Source: Antilocapra americana (lineage: Eukaryota; Chordata; Mammalia; Artiodactyla; Antilocapridae). From it: a stretch of DNA of 64,000 bases. Position numbers and translations under genes: made by a program. Below are positions 34,356 through 46,420 of this stretch, piece by piece. The notes under the pieces are model-generated. The model saw only the letters and a list, made by a program, of their open reading frames with translations. It made no database searches and had not been told where the DNA came from. The DNA lies in NCBI GenBank assembly GCA_007570785.1, contig ML660774.1, positions 4,829,433 through 4,893,432 on the forward strand, in the 5' to 3' direction. How positions within the stretch are numbered: the stretch's first letter is position 1; every line of letters begins with the position of its first letter.

Positions 34356-35502
34356 TCAGTTACAATGAGTCTCGGCTGTCTTTCTTAAGCTCTTCCATTT
34401 CACTCTAAGCCAGTGGCTCTGTGACTCTCTGCTGCGGGGGTCCTGACTGAGGTGAGTGCTCTGCCATCTTTGTAGTCTGAATGCACACACCTGGGCTGGT
34501 TCTTCCCTCCTGTTTCAGTTGAAGCTGCAGTTGACACGAATGCCAACTTTAAGAGGTTTTTGTGAAAACCGAAGGGGTTAAACCCGTTATAAGATAAGCA
34601 TGTATATACCTAGCACTGTGAAACATTTAGCAAATGTTAGTTAATATTATAGCAAGGAGAAGGAAGCTGAGAGAACTCCAGGCTGTTTCTGACTTCAAAG
34701 TCTAGACTGCTTTGCTTAGTGTTCCTGGAATAATCTGCATAGATTTGTACTTTTAGGTTTTTGTTTATGTCTGTCCTATATTCCATTCATCTCACCCCTC
34801 ATCCCAATTCCTATGCAAGGGTGCATGTCAGGGGGGGGAAGTGGGGCTGGTAGGAGCTGAAGACAGGCCAGGAGCCAGAGCCCAAGCTGTTTCCCAAACA
34901 TTGTATAGAACAAGGAGTTCAGTGTAAAAGCCCATTATTCCTAAAGTGAGCTAGAGCAACCTCTTCTTGCTACTTACCTTTCTCCCACCCTTCATCCTTC
35001 TAAATGTATAGAGTGCTGGGACTTTTAATCTGTTTTCACATCTGATTCATTTACATGAATATATTTCTGGGACAATGTAAGGAATGTGTTTTTAAAGGAA
35101 ATGAATGTGACAGTGTCAGCCACACACATCAGATTTCTTAGGCAATCCCTTAAAGCATTAGCATACACAGTGGGCGTAAGAGCTGGGCTGTGTCGTAATC
35201 CCACTGTGATGCGGAGACAATACTCTGTTAACATATGATTTCAGATATGCCTTAAGGTTAAGAATGAGAAAAAGTGGTGTGTGTAATACCCGTTCTTTTT
35301 TGGAAATTAAGAATATAAATGAATGCTTATTTTTCTACTTGTAATCATCAAAAAGATCCCAGGAGATAAGTGTATGGATTGTGACAAAAAGTATTTCTTC
35401 CAGTTTTCTATGTTTGGTAAAATTCATTGTTCCTCTCTGGTGAAGATTTTTAAAGATCTTCACCAAATTAAATAGGATAGTTTGGTCAACTAGTTCCAAC
35501 AT
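34356..35502. other. Unassigned stretch
   Basis: The sequence near 34570-34650 ('gcactgtgaaacatttagca') may be another MIR end. Nothing else is recognised. Confidence 0.3.
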
Positions 35503-35721
35503 TGTTGTTGTTCCATCACTAGGTCACATCTGACTCTTTGTGACCCCACGGACTGTAGCCCACAAGGCTCCTCTGTCCTTGAAATTCTCCAGGCAGGAAT
35601 ACTGGTGTGGGTTGCTATTCCCTTCTCCAGGGAATCTTTCTGACCCAGGGGTTGAACACAGGTCTCCCGCATCTCCTTCCTTAGCAGGCAGATTCTTTAC
35701 CATTGAGCCACCAGGAAAGGC
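35503..35721 (-). mobile_element. Bov-tA SINE
   Basis: Reverse orientation. It begins 'ttgttgttgttccatcacta', passes through 'caggcaggaatactggtgtg', and ends in the head 'gagccaccaggaaaggc'. Minus-strand box B is 'gtgttcaacccc'. Confidence 0.95.
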
Positions 35722-36049
35722 TTTCCACCATCACACAACTATATCTCATTAATTTTATATTTCTAGAGGCAAAAATCCTAAGTGACACTTAAGATTTCAG
35801 ATATTCATTACTAGAAATCATGTCCACAAGACACAGTATACCCCCAAATTAGTGACAGCCCATTGAATGTTAGTTGGTATTACTATAAATTATAAACTAT
35901 TGGTATTACTTCAATAACCTCATTGCATTTTTTAATGTTTGAATAAATCCATTTCCAATTATTCCAGGCAAATCATCATTTATTTTTTTTATTTTTCCTT
36001 AGACATATTTTAGAAGAGATAGCTTCTGCCAGGGGGTGAGGAGTTTTCA

Positions 36050-36700
36050 CACTCACAGTCACGTTGGGCCTCCTGTGAGAAGTTTATCTCCCGAAATACA
36101 AGGCTAATCCAGACGAAATAATATTGAAAGAGCAAACAATTCTGAATAGTGTCAAAGGATGAACTCCCACCCTTCCCCCACCCAGCTCAGGAATGAGTTT
36201 CTGACAAAGCAAAGGTGATCCCATGACCTCTCTTGCCAGGGAGGCACCACGCAATTAAGAAGTCAAGTTGTTTCCTAAAATGTGTAGATGCTTTTCAGAG
36301 ACGGCCGATGCCACTCAGTGGAGTCCAGCGCACATTTTCTCATCCACCCCTGGCTGTTACTAAGACACAAATTTCACTGTAACTCTGAAAATACCATTCT
36401 CAGGGTGTTAGCATTACTTGTCTATATTGTTCTGGCGTTTTAGCAATAGAAGGTATTTCTGTATGGGAAACAAAATGCAGGCTGCCAAATGAAAATCAAC
36501 CCCGTGGAGTCACTATGCATATTTCTCTGAGTCACCATGCCCTTTGTGAGTTGCGGCAAACTAGTCTTACTCATCTCTGTAGGCGAAGCGCAAGAAACAG
36601 CTACTGTACCAGGTCCAGATTAGAGTCAGCAGCTGCAGATAGTAAATGATTCAGAGACAGACCCGTGTTTACCACCCTCCCGACAGCATAAATAACAGGG
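36050..36700. promoter_or_regulatory. Candidate conserved block with retained CpGs
   Basis: A repeat-free block with roughly a dozen CpG dinucleotides (for example in 'gacggccgatg' near 36300 and 'ggcgaagcgcaag' near 36582), against a background where CpG is rare. There is no TATA/initiator arrangement and no long reading frame. CpG retention can reflect hypomethylated regulatory DNA or simply a young or constrained segment. This is an inference from composition only. Confidence 0.2.
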
Positions 36701-36886
36701 AACAAGATTTTTCCATTAAATGTGGCAGGATCCTTCTCAACTTCTTAGCTGAAACTTTTTCTTGAGATACTTTCAGAAATCTTTTTAGTTTGTGTTTAAG
36801 CGGTATGACTTACCTGTTTTTAAGTCAGGTAGCTTCTTCTGCTCCCTCAGTGAGACAAACTAAAATTGCTTTTACTCAGAAAGAAG

Positions 36887-36910
36887 TTTTTTTTTTTTTT
36901 TTTTTTTTTT
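36887..36910. repeat. T24 homopolymer followed by a perfect splice-acceptor context
   Basis: 24 consecutive T, then 'atttcag'. This is an ideal polypyrimidine tract plus AG, but no matching downstream donor or coding frame was found. It is also compatible with the poly-A tail of a lost minus-strand retroelement. Confidence 0.85.
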
Positions 36911-37068
36911 ATTTCAGGCTGTCTCTTTTTCACATGAAGAACAAAATTCTCCCACGGCCTTCTTCTTCAGTAAACATGTATCAAGCACAGCTATATAAAA
37001 AGCTCTCTACTAAATCTGTGGAAATTCACAGATAAGACGTGGCTCCTTGTCTTAAAAATGTACAATTT

Positions 37069-37272
37069 GGGGACTTCCCTAGTGGTCCAGTAATTAAGAA
37101 TCAGCCTTGCAATGCAAGGGACATGGGTTCTATCCCTGATAAGGGAGCTAAGAACCCACCCGCTACAGAGCAACGAAGCAAGAATGCCACAAGTAGAGAA
37201 TCCATGTGATACCAGAAGGACCCCTCATGCTGCAAATAAAACCCAGCACAGCCCAATAAATATTTTTTAATA
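37069..37272 (+). mobile_element. CHR-1-like SINE
   Basis: 'ggggacttccctagtggtcc', 'agtaattaagaatcagcctt', 'gggttctatccctgataagg', 'gagcaacgaagcaagaatgc', with a long body ending 'cacagcccaataaat'. It is longer than the CHR copies at 20796 and 24746 because it keeps the 3' body. Confidence 0.82.
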
Positions 37273-38457
37273 TAAAATTTCACAGGGGATCAGATGTAAA
37301 CATGTAGAGAGAAAAAAAAAAGATGATTTTGCAAAATTGATGCATCTACATTTACTAATTGTGTTCATTTAATTCATGTGTTATTTCTATAGGAATCATT
37401 GAAGAAGACTTTTATCTGAAAAATGGATATCATTGTTTTAAATTTTTAAGAAAAGATAGAAACCAACATCTGAAGTCAATTCTGTTTGATGAGGTATAGA
37501 CTACTAGATACTTTTCTGAAAATGCTCTTGCATTTCGGACAGCTAGAGATTTCTTCTTGTTTCCTCTAAAAATTTGTTTTTCTTTTTATACTGTTCATTA
37601 TTAAATGAATGTTTTCTATTAAAAAGTGAATCTCTGCTATACTATCTACCCACTTATATGCTGCCACTCTGGATCGTCTTATTAAAAGAGAGAGGCATAG
37701 AGTTTCAATGTGAAATGAGTTTTAGAAATATGCCCTGCCACACCAAATTAGTGATTTTATAGACCTGCAAAATAAAATTTTATTAAACCATTTAATAGTC
37801 ATATAATGGAAGAAGAATACCAATTTAAATAAGGCTGACCATTACATGTTAGTCGAAAGACATTAGGCCAGCTGTTACTGAAAATGACTATTATTTAGTG
37901 GTTTTGTCCCTTTTTTTTTTTTGCATTGTAATGAAACTATTTAATCCCACACTCTAATGACTAATCCATGGGGTGTATAGTGATTTCCATTTCATCAAAA
38001 TTAGCTTTGTCGTGAGCATAGCACAAACTTTTTTAGAAACTAAAAGTAGTTGTTTTCCTTTGTTCTCCCCTTCACAGCTGCATATTCTTACCAAAAGCTG
38101 GCTTATCTGTTATCTCCCAAAACATTTTTTAATAAGCAGTTGCAGATTGCCTCCGAAGGCTCATTTTCATCTGTATGTCCATGCCGTGAGAAAGTCACTG
38201 GTCTCTGGACATTAATGCTATGTTTGGCCACTTGTTCATGGAGGCCATGTAGACTCTGGGCAAAGTCTGGGGTACATGTCTTGCTCAGAGCAGAGCTGGT
38301 ACAACCCACCCTCAGTGATCTTCTGTCAGAAAGTTCCATGAAGCCATTACCTTTGTAGGACAAAGGTGGGGCTTTCTTCTACTTGAATTGCTGAGTTAGC
38401 ACTGACATCCAGTCAACTGAGGCTCTTCCACAGAAAGTTCTTCCAGTTAAGCTCCTC
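37273..38457. other. Unannotated 1.2-kb stretch
   Basis: Overlapping open frames on both strands at 38050-38363 show no domain. A T-rich run lies near 37910. No repeat is recognised. Confidence 0.35.
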
Positions 38458-38471
38458 CAAGATGCCCCTAG

Positions 38472-38664
38472 GGCTTCCCAGGTGGCTCAGAGATAAAGGC
38501 CCACAGAGCAGGAAACATGGATTTGATGTCTGGGCAGGGAAGATCCGGTGGAGGAGGAAATGACCACCTACTCCAGTATTCTGGCCTGGAGAATCCCATG
38601 GACAGAGGAGGCTTGCAGGCTACAGTCCTTGGGGTCACAGAATCAGACACGACTCAGTGGTTAA
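38472..38664 (+). mobile_element. Bov-tA SINE (upstream of tandem pair), 14-bp TSD
   Basis: The head is 'ggcttcccaggtggctcag'. Box B is degraded ('ggatttgatgtc'), and it ends 'cagacacgactcagtgg'. Exact duplications 'caagatgcccctag' lie at 38458-38471 and 38665-38678. The right one abuts the head of the next SINE. Confidence 0.95.
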
Positions 38665-38678
38665 CAAGATGCCCCTAG

Positions 38679-38882
38679 GGCTTCCCTGGTGGCTCAGTGG
38701 AAAGGAATCTGCTTGCCAGTGCAGGCAGTGAGGGTTCTATCCCAGGCTAAGGCAAGATCCCTTGGAGTAAGAAATGGCAACCCACTCCAGTATTTCTGCC
38801 TAAAAAATCCAATGGACAGAGGAGCCTGCTCTCCTAAAGGGATGCAGAGACTGAGACACAACTGAACATAGCACAGCACAAA
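38679..38882 (+). mobile_element. Bov-tA SINE (downstream of tandem pair)
   Basis: The head is 'ggcttccctggtggctcagt'. Box B reads 'gggttctatccc', and the body has 'cccactccagtatttctgcc' and a diverged end 'gagacacaactgaacatagc'. It is more diverged than its upstream neighbour, consistent with being the older of the two. Confidence 0.93.
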
Positions 38883-39004
38883 ACCCACCTAAGTGCAGAC
38901 CTGGCATATTGCATTTAAATAAACACTTCTGTAATATTGTGAATGATAAAGTCTTTCAATCTGTGACAGCAATGTTGAACATATTCTATAAATAATTAAT
39001 AAAA

Positions 39005-39150
39005 CGAGCAAACAGCCACCGAAAGCTTATTCTGTGCTGTTGTAGACGGGGGCTGTCGTAAGTGATTTACATAGATTAACACCCACTCAGAAAACCCAGA
39101 AGTACCAATGTCCTCCATGCATACTCTGTTCTTCAGAAACTGTGAATGCA
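39005..39150 (-). mobile_element. MIR SINE fragment
   Basis: Reverse MIR: 'gaaagcttattctgtgctgt', 'aagtgatttacatagattaa', 'tactctgttcttcagaaact'. It is diverged. Confidence 0.5.
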
Positions 39151-40490
39151 CCCCCTAAATTTTTGACAAATAAATTCACTAGCATCGAGGCGCTATTATA
39201 ATCACCTTCATGAGAATCTTACAAAATTGTCGTCCTATTATAACCAAAGTAAATATGCTCATTAACCCAAAGTCAAACGTAACTGTAAACCTGCTCACAG
39301 AGTTTCTTCACTAACCCTAAATCTTTCTTAAAATTTCCATCTCAGTTGAACTTATTTCATGAAAGGAAATGTGTGTGTGTGTTTTCTACATGGATATGGG
39401 GGAAAATGAAAAATCAATACTTAGGGTACAAGTTGTGTCTTCAGATGCAACAAAACTAAGTTTTTCTCTAGACAGAAACAATCCATGTGCTATAGGCTGT
39501 TGTTGAAAACATTTTTTTTGATCTCACTCAGATTTGGCCCTTAGGGTTTTGTCACTAGGTGTCATTGTTTCTCATGTCCCCTACTGTGAAAATCAACTTG
39601 CATTTGAATGTGCATCTTGACCCATAAATGCCACTGTGATCCACTGAGCATCTGACTTCAATGTTTCCTGTTGTAGAATGGACACTAGGAAACTTGTTTT
39701 CTTTTCTTAAAAAGGGGGCTTGTGACAGAGCAGGTGGAGATGTCTGTGAATAAGTGTAGCACAGACAGAAGAAAACAAAATGGGTTAAAGTACGTGTCTT
39801 CAACTAGTGAACAAGATGACAGAGAACAACAGAGTTGCTGAAAAATACCAGATTATCATTTCCGTTTCTAAGTCACTTCTCCCATTCACGGGACTGCCTT
39901 CACCCCCGTTACCCATAGTCTCTAGCTTAATACTTAGCCTCAGAATGAAGACGTATCCAATTATCTCTTCCCCACTCCCTTTGCTGCCTTCTCCTCCTGT
40001 CCACTTAGCACATACAAACTTTGTCTTTAAACCACATGTATAATAATAGCCCAGTGCCTAGAACAGGAGGTCTGGTTGAAGGGGGAATGAATGAATGAGT
40101 GCACACGTGAACTATGCAGGCATTGTGCTTCCCACGTGTATTCTCTGCCTGGGTGGCCAGCAGCTCTGTTTAGAATTCCACTTTCCAATAATTTTTCATA
40201 GAGAATCTCAGGATGACATGATGATATTTTAGACAGAGCAAATGTCATCTGAAAATTAGAGCACATGGCTCTTTTTTCAAAAATCTAATCTCTGATGGTC
40301 CTTGATTTTTCCTAATTACATTTGATTATTTTTTATTGATGATTGCATAGATTGATTGAAACTTGGAAGAAGTTTGCGTCCCAACTAGAATTTTATCCAC
40401 CTTGGAGAAATCATAGATGGGAAAATAATTTCCCTGGCTAGGTCTTCAGGTGAAAAGGCACAGGAAGAGAAAGGAAAAAGAATTAATATT
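39151..40490. other. Unannotated 1.3-kb stretch
   Basis: No named repeat and no credible gene. Short frames at 39555-40266 lack domains. Confidence 0.35.
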
Positions 40491-40503
40491 TATTGAGTCC
40501 ATT

Positions 40504-40701
40504 TGCTGTTGTTTAGTCACAAGTGTGACTCTTTGCAACCCCATGGACTGTAGCCTGCCAGGACCCTCCATCCACAGAATACTACAGTGGGTTGCCATTT
40601 CCTTCTCCAAGGAATCTTCCTGACCCAGGGATCGGATTTGTGTTTCTTGCATCTCCTACACTGGCAGGCAGATTCTTTACTACTGAGCTACCAGGGAAAT
40701 C
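40504..40701 (-). mobile_element. Bov-tA SINE with 11-bp TSD
   Basis: Reverse orientation, from 'tgctgttgtttagtcacaag' to the head 'gctaccagggaaatcc'. Imperfect duplications 'attgagtccat' (40492-40502) and 'attgagcccat' (40703-40713) flank it, with one mismatch. Confidence 0.95.
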
Positions 40702-40713
40702 CATTGAGCCCAT

Positions 40714-41540
40714 GCTCAGTGCTTTGCTGGCGTTCCCTATGGCCAGCGTTCTCTTGAAAACATTTATGATGAAGTAGGACCAGAAGTTGTGGTCAAATTC
40801 AGATTACTCAGTAGTGGATAGTCCAGATTTTTTGGCAAAACTAAGGCATGATTTTCCTCTACTGTATTTAAGAAGTGAGCTCCTTAATGTCATTCTTCTT
40901 CCAGCCTTTCACTAGAGAGAGGGCAAAAGAAGAGAAGGTGAATAATCAAGTCACACAGTAATCTTTAACCAGCTTTTAGGGTAAAGGTTTAGTGGACTAA
41001 ACAAACAGAAAAAAAAGAGTTGGCAAAAATGTGATTTTCTTGAGGTAGGTGAGGTATAATTTCCACTGTAGTGTAAAAGCAAGTTGGCTGCCTACTTAGG
41101 AAAAGTAAGATTAGGTATCTACATGTGAGGGGTTGAGGTAAAATTTATCATACACAAAGGGAGAAAGCATGTATGTGGAAGGTGGATGAGGAGGGGGCGG
41201 TTTCAGTTGCCTTCACAAAAATTGCTGTGTTTACGTTGGATGTGTCCATCTGAAAAAGAATGTGATTCTTCAGCATCCAATATGGTGCCAGAGTCAAGTT
41301 GATGGAGCTCATTAAGGCAGTTTTTAAAAAATCTGTTCAAAAGACTAATATATTAGTTATTCACAGAGAGGGTGGGCCTGTTAGCAGTTACGAACCAGCA
41401 TAAAGTTTGTGTGTGTATACACACACATGCATGGAAAGTAGCTATGAAGATGTTCTACAGTCTTTAAATCACTCAAACCAGGGCCCACCTACTTCCTGAA
41501 AAAGCTCTGTGAGTGTTTGGTATCAGTGCCAATAACCATT
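40714..41540. other. Unannotated stretch
   Basis: Nothing recognised. A short alternating 'gtgtgtgtatacacacacat' palindrome is at about 41410. Confidence 0.35.
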
Positions 41541-41684
41541 GACCCCATGAAATACACAGTTCATGGAATTCTCCAGGCCACAATACTGGAGTGGGTAGCT
41601 GTTCCCTTCTCCAGGGAATCACCCAACCCATCTCTCCCACGTTGCAGGTAGATTCTTTCCTCAGCTGAGCCACCAGGGAAGCCC
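41541..41684 (-). mobile_element. Bov-tA SINE, 3'-truncated and diverged
   Basis: Reverse orientation: 'tcatggaattctccaggcca', 'gttcccttctccagggaatc', head 'gagccaccagggaagccca'. Box B is degraded ('atcacccaaccc'). Confidence 0.9.
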
Positions 41685-44600
41685 AGACATTGTCACCATG
41701 TCTTGCCAAAGCAAAAACCATTTGTTTCTGGGAGAAAAGTCTGGAACATATAGCTGAGATAGGCAAGGTTTGTTTTGTTTTTTTGTTTTTTAATGGAAAT
41801 ATAAGCCTTTAAATAAATAATCATCTTTTCTGAGCACATTAAAGAAAACATTTGTATAAAAAAATCATGCTGAAAAAATTTATACTCAACGAAATTGTGA
41901 CACTCTCTCATCTAAAAAGCTTTGCTCATTCAAACCAGAGAGATTAATCACAGAAAGGAGATAAAAAAAAAATTTTCCTGAAAGAGAAGGGAAATAATTT
42001 AGCAGTAAATCATAGAGCAGGGTGAACATGAATCACAGAAAAAGGTACCAGCTCTTATGATTTAGGTGACATATAAAAAATAGCCCTTCGTGGATTGACA
42101 GTTATAGGTATAAATGATAAAATTATTCAGCAGTGGTATGTTCTTTTCTTGCCATTTGTCATTTTGCATCTGATTACTTCTAAGAATTTAATTAAAGGGG
42201 CAACAGAACCGTATAGACCTTTTGTGACTAACAATCAGATACCTTTTTATGTCTTTTAAGAAAAATATATGACTGTCTCTTGCTTTGTCCTTACTAAATG
42301 TGCTATGCATCTTCATACAAGTTATTTTTCTTCTTTATATCATTTTTGTCTTGCAAGAAAATTTTATTAAGAAAATATTAAAAATAAAATGCAAAGGCAT
42401 TCATTTTTGTTATTAGTAGAGACATTATTTTAATTTAAATATACACTGAGAAACAATGAATATGAACAGCTGCTTAGCCAATGTCTCTAGATTTTATATT
42501 TGAGCTGAAAATCAATGATAAGTGTACTTTGCCTTTCTGACTCCCCAATTCAAAGTAATGAATATGAACTCTGTGTATGTGTCACTTACAAGACCATACA
42601 TTTCCTGTTTTTTAGACTTACTTCCTCAACAGATCTAAACAGCAGAAGTTAGTGTTTCATATAGAAGATGAATATCAACTGTCGAAAGTATATCTAAAAA
42701 TGCAGTTTTAGCAAAGGGACCCCTGTACATGGATTGCACTTTAACTTTCTAGAAGATGTTGCTTTTGTTTTCTTATCCTATCTATTGTAATGGTTCAGGA
42801 AGTAGGTTTATACAAATACATCCTATAATAAAATATTCATCATCAAAATTCTCATAAGGAAAATAAGTCTTAAGGACTGTTATGACCCTTGAGCAATGTG
42901 ACTAACCAATATACCTGTGTGTGCATTTTCTTTGCAATTAAGGAACTGTTAATACTACAAGTCCAATTCACAGTCACTTTAAAGTTTTGCTTCAAACAAC
43001 TTCAGTGTTTTAACTGACTAAATTAAGACTTTTCTGTGCTCCCCCCCAACCATCTCCCAGAGCAGAAATTAAATCAGTTTTAATTTATTTTATTTGCTAA
43101 GACCATGGATATAATTATTGCTGCCGGAGTCTTTTTAATTGTTTTCAACTAGGTGCTTGTCTTTAAGTTGCAATAGACTGCTAATTCCACATTGTTGATA
43201 TTCCCCTGTTAATTCTGACAAAGCATCATAAATCCAGGTATTTAGGTTTATTGAATTTTGGAATGAGGTGATTAGTTGGCTCATGGATGAATGAATTGAT
43301 GCAAAGCAAAATGAATTTTATGATTTACTATGGTTTACAAGTTCCCTTGAAACCATTATGGGCAAATTGTAAAATGTATTAAGAGGTAAGATATCACATT
43401 TATAATCAACTTGGCAAATTTTCCTCAAGTAAAGATATTCAAGTGTTCTGCAAAAAAGTCACTGTTGAATAAGTATTGGGCATACACAATTAATTTTCAC
43501 TGTGTTGTCTTCTCCGTCATTTGTGCGTCTAAGACGCTAACGTATGAGGAGGCAGAGGCCTCTCAATCACTGTGAAACACCAAACTGTCATTTTTAGGGT
43601 TGTAGGTTGTAGTCTAATGTTCAAGGTAACTGCCAGATCAAAGTTGTAGCAAGATGCATTTTACTTTAAAACAAAAGGTTCATCACTTGGTCCCTTCCTG
43701 ATGGAGGCTGTGAGCATATGGATTTTATATTATTGACCTTTGGCATATAATTCATGCGTTTAGTTTGGTATTACAACAGTCGGAGAAATGTGGGTCCATT
43801 AGCACATTAATTTTGATGAAAAATATTAATATCACACTCTTGTAGTAATGCCAAAGAAACTAGGCAGGTCAGGATCTGTGGTTAGAAGGAGTCAGGCATA
43901 TACAGCATGGTGTGAGGCCTCAGAAGGTCTTCACTGACATGGGAATTCTACCATTAGTAACTTATCTTTCTCTTTCTTCTTAATAATATTATTAATTAGC
44001 CCCTCCGTGGGCTAAAATAAGATACCAGCCTCCCAAAATCTCACTGAGATCAGCTGTGGTGACAGATGCTACCTTTGCTTAGACCTTGGGGAGAGTAGAA
44101 CATGACAGCTATTGGAAGAGTTTAATTCTAGAAGAGGTGCTGTAGAGAAGAGCTCCGGGCAGTCACAGAGTTCTCCGAGGGCCAAGGAGGAGGAAGACAG
44201 GAAGTGTGGGCAAAGAGTATGATCGTCCCATCCGCAGCCTCAGTTGTAAAGTGTTGCTTCCTGGACAACTTGTAGCCAATCAAATACACCAAATTTTTCC
44301 ACCCCAAGCAACACATTCTTACCTATGACATCATGTGGTATTCATCCTTTACAGCTATTTCAGCCAAATGTGGTCTGTTAAACAGGTACACTGTAGTAAG
44401 AGTGAACTTCTCATTCTAAATATCCCGTGGGAAATTTACAATGTTGTGTCCGTTGGGTTAAAAACCAAAATGTTCATTTCCCAGTAACTTGTCTTAGAGA
44501 CTTCACACGAGGCTTCAGAGGTGACCTGTCAGGCTTATTTGTTTCTAATCAGATCCATCATCTGTAATTTTGATTTCTTGTGTGTGTGAATTACCAGTGG

Positions 44601-44900
44601 CACTCTATTCCTTAGACGTGTGGTGGGGATGGCCCAGGGGGCCTGATGCATTCTGATCCTGCATGAATGAAGCGTGTAGCCACTAGGAAGGATACAGTGA
44701 CATGGTCTCCTGACTTTGACTTTGGGAAAAAAAAAGCAGGGAGCTGAATGATATTTTTTCCCCCTAAGGATTAGAAAAAGAATCTTCTAGTCACTATCAT
44801 TTTTAAGCTCCAGAAGCTCAATTTCAAAATGAGTAGAGTTTGAGGGAATCTCTGAACCAATTAAATGTAGCACTCAAATGTGATTTTATTAGTTACTATA
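41685..44900. other. 3.2-kb repeat-poor AT-rich stretch
   Basis: No Bov-tA, BovB, CHR or L1 is recognised. The longest reading frame is below 75 codons. Many TAATTA/ATTAAT words occur (for example near 43130 and 43808). This is the proximal part of the SINE-depleted block running to 52669. Confidence 0.5.
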
Positions 44901-44904
44901 GATT

Positions 44905-45015
44905 TTTTAAACTTTTTATTTCATATTGAAGTATAGCTGATTCACAGTGTTGTGATAGCTGCAGGTGGACAGCAAAGGGATTCGGCCATAGACATACATG
45001 TATCCATTTTCCCCC
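44905..45015 (-). mobile_element. L1 3' tail fragment
   Basis: Reverse-complement L1 3' UTR: 'cttttta' then 'tttcatattgaagtatagct', 'gattcacagtgttgtgatag', 'ggtggacagcaaagggattc', 'catacatgtatccattttcc'. It is short and old. Confidence 0.8.
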
Positions 45016-45327
45016 AAAAGTTACTGGATGTTTAAACAAAGCATTTCTAATATTTGGGGATTTCACAGAAGAGCAGGCAGTATAATGAAATCCTGAAATT
45101 TTGGCAGATTATTCAGCTTCACTTTCTTTCTCTTTCACTGCCACACCCATACTATTTCTAAAGGTGGAACTCCCTGTGAATTTGCTTGTTCCTAGCTTCT
45201 CTTGAGCAGGGAGATAATTATTTAGGTTTGAAAGACTTCTAGCTTCTGAGCCAGAATGGGCTAAAACCCTTTTATGTCAACAAAATACTTCATTAAGCAG
45301 AGTATATGACTTCATAGATTAAAAGTG

Positions 45328-45347
45328 AAAAAAAAAATTTTTTTTTT
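45328..45347. repeat. A10T10 perfect palindrome
   Basis: Ten A followed directly by ten T. It is a rigid, nucleosome-disfavouring sequence that can extrude a hairpin. Confidence 0.95.
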
Positions 45348-46159
45348 GAAGACTGCTAATCTACTGTGTGATGGAGACAACTGCCAACTTGCTCCAGCAC
45401 CAGGACAGTCTATGACAGGAAACAGTCCGCTGTACTGATCGTGTTCTTTTCATAGGCTAAGCACTTTCTAGAAGAAATGTCTTTTATTTTTTAATATGGA
45501 GCGAGAGGGGTCAAAACAGCACTTAGACACAAGTCTGAATATATTCTTTTACCATTCTGAACATTTTATTGACAATAATCATTGAAAGAAAGTGAGCTCC
45601 CTAAAGCTGGACATGTGTTTGCATTTTCAAAGACGATTATTGTGGCATTGCATGACAATGCCACATGGTGAGATATAAGACTGGGAGAATTCCATTACAG
45701 GTATCAGTGTACATTAGGAGCTAATCGAATGAGACATTTTAGCTGACAGAGTCAGAGTTTTATAGCATGTATAATAGAAATCTCTTAATGATAAAGCGGG
45801 TCACCGTTAGATTATAGCACACGGCAGAAAGAAGGCAACTCATCTTTCCACCATTGCCTTGCTGCAACCCCCGACCTCTCCTCCATCAATACTTCCTTTA
45901 TTATCTGACATTTATGCACAATGTTTTAAACAAAGGGGAAGTTGTCTCCCGAAGGCCACAGTAATAGGCTGCCCACAGGAAAAATACATCAGGAACGTCC
46001 TCTAATCTCTCCAATAGTAATACTAACGTGAAACATTTACTCATCTCTAATAACACCATAGATTTACATACACATCATTACATTTTACCAGAATGCAGAG
46101 AGAGTATGTTCACTTGTCCCTGTGTGTTTCTAAGACAGTCTAGTTATGTAGACACCTCA
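45348..46159. other. Unannotated stretch
   Basis: No named repeat or gene. A T/A-rich segment is followed by more balanced sequence. Confidence 0.35.
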
Positions 46160-46420
46160 GTAAGGAGCCAAGTGTAATGCATTCCTAGATTCTCACTGCC
46201 TAGCTTGGGGCCTGGCAAGTCGTACTGTACACGCTCAGTACATGGTTAACCAGACCGAGATGTGAGTTTCATTCTATGGATGAAAGGGCAGAAGCTCAAG
46301 AGCTTAAGCGTCCGGCTGGGGTGACCGCTAGTTACTGAGCTGAAGGCGCAGAGACTGAACTCAGAACTTTCAACGCCGGCACTCAGGGCTCTTTGCACAT
46401 CAGCCCTCTGGCTCCATCAA
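46160..46420 (-). mobile_element. MIR SINE (CpG-containing)
   Basis: Reverse MIR: 'catggttaaccagaccgaga', 'gaaagggcagaagctcaaga', 'gcttaagcgtccggctgggg', 'gagactgaactcagaacttt', 'ctttgcacatcagccctctg'. It retains several CpGs ('gcgtccgg', 'aacgccgg'), which is unusual for a MIR of this age. Confidence 0.65.
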
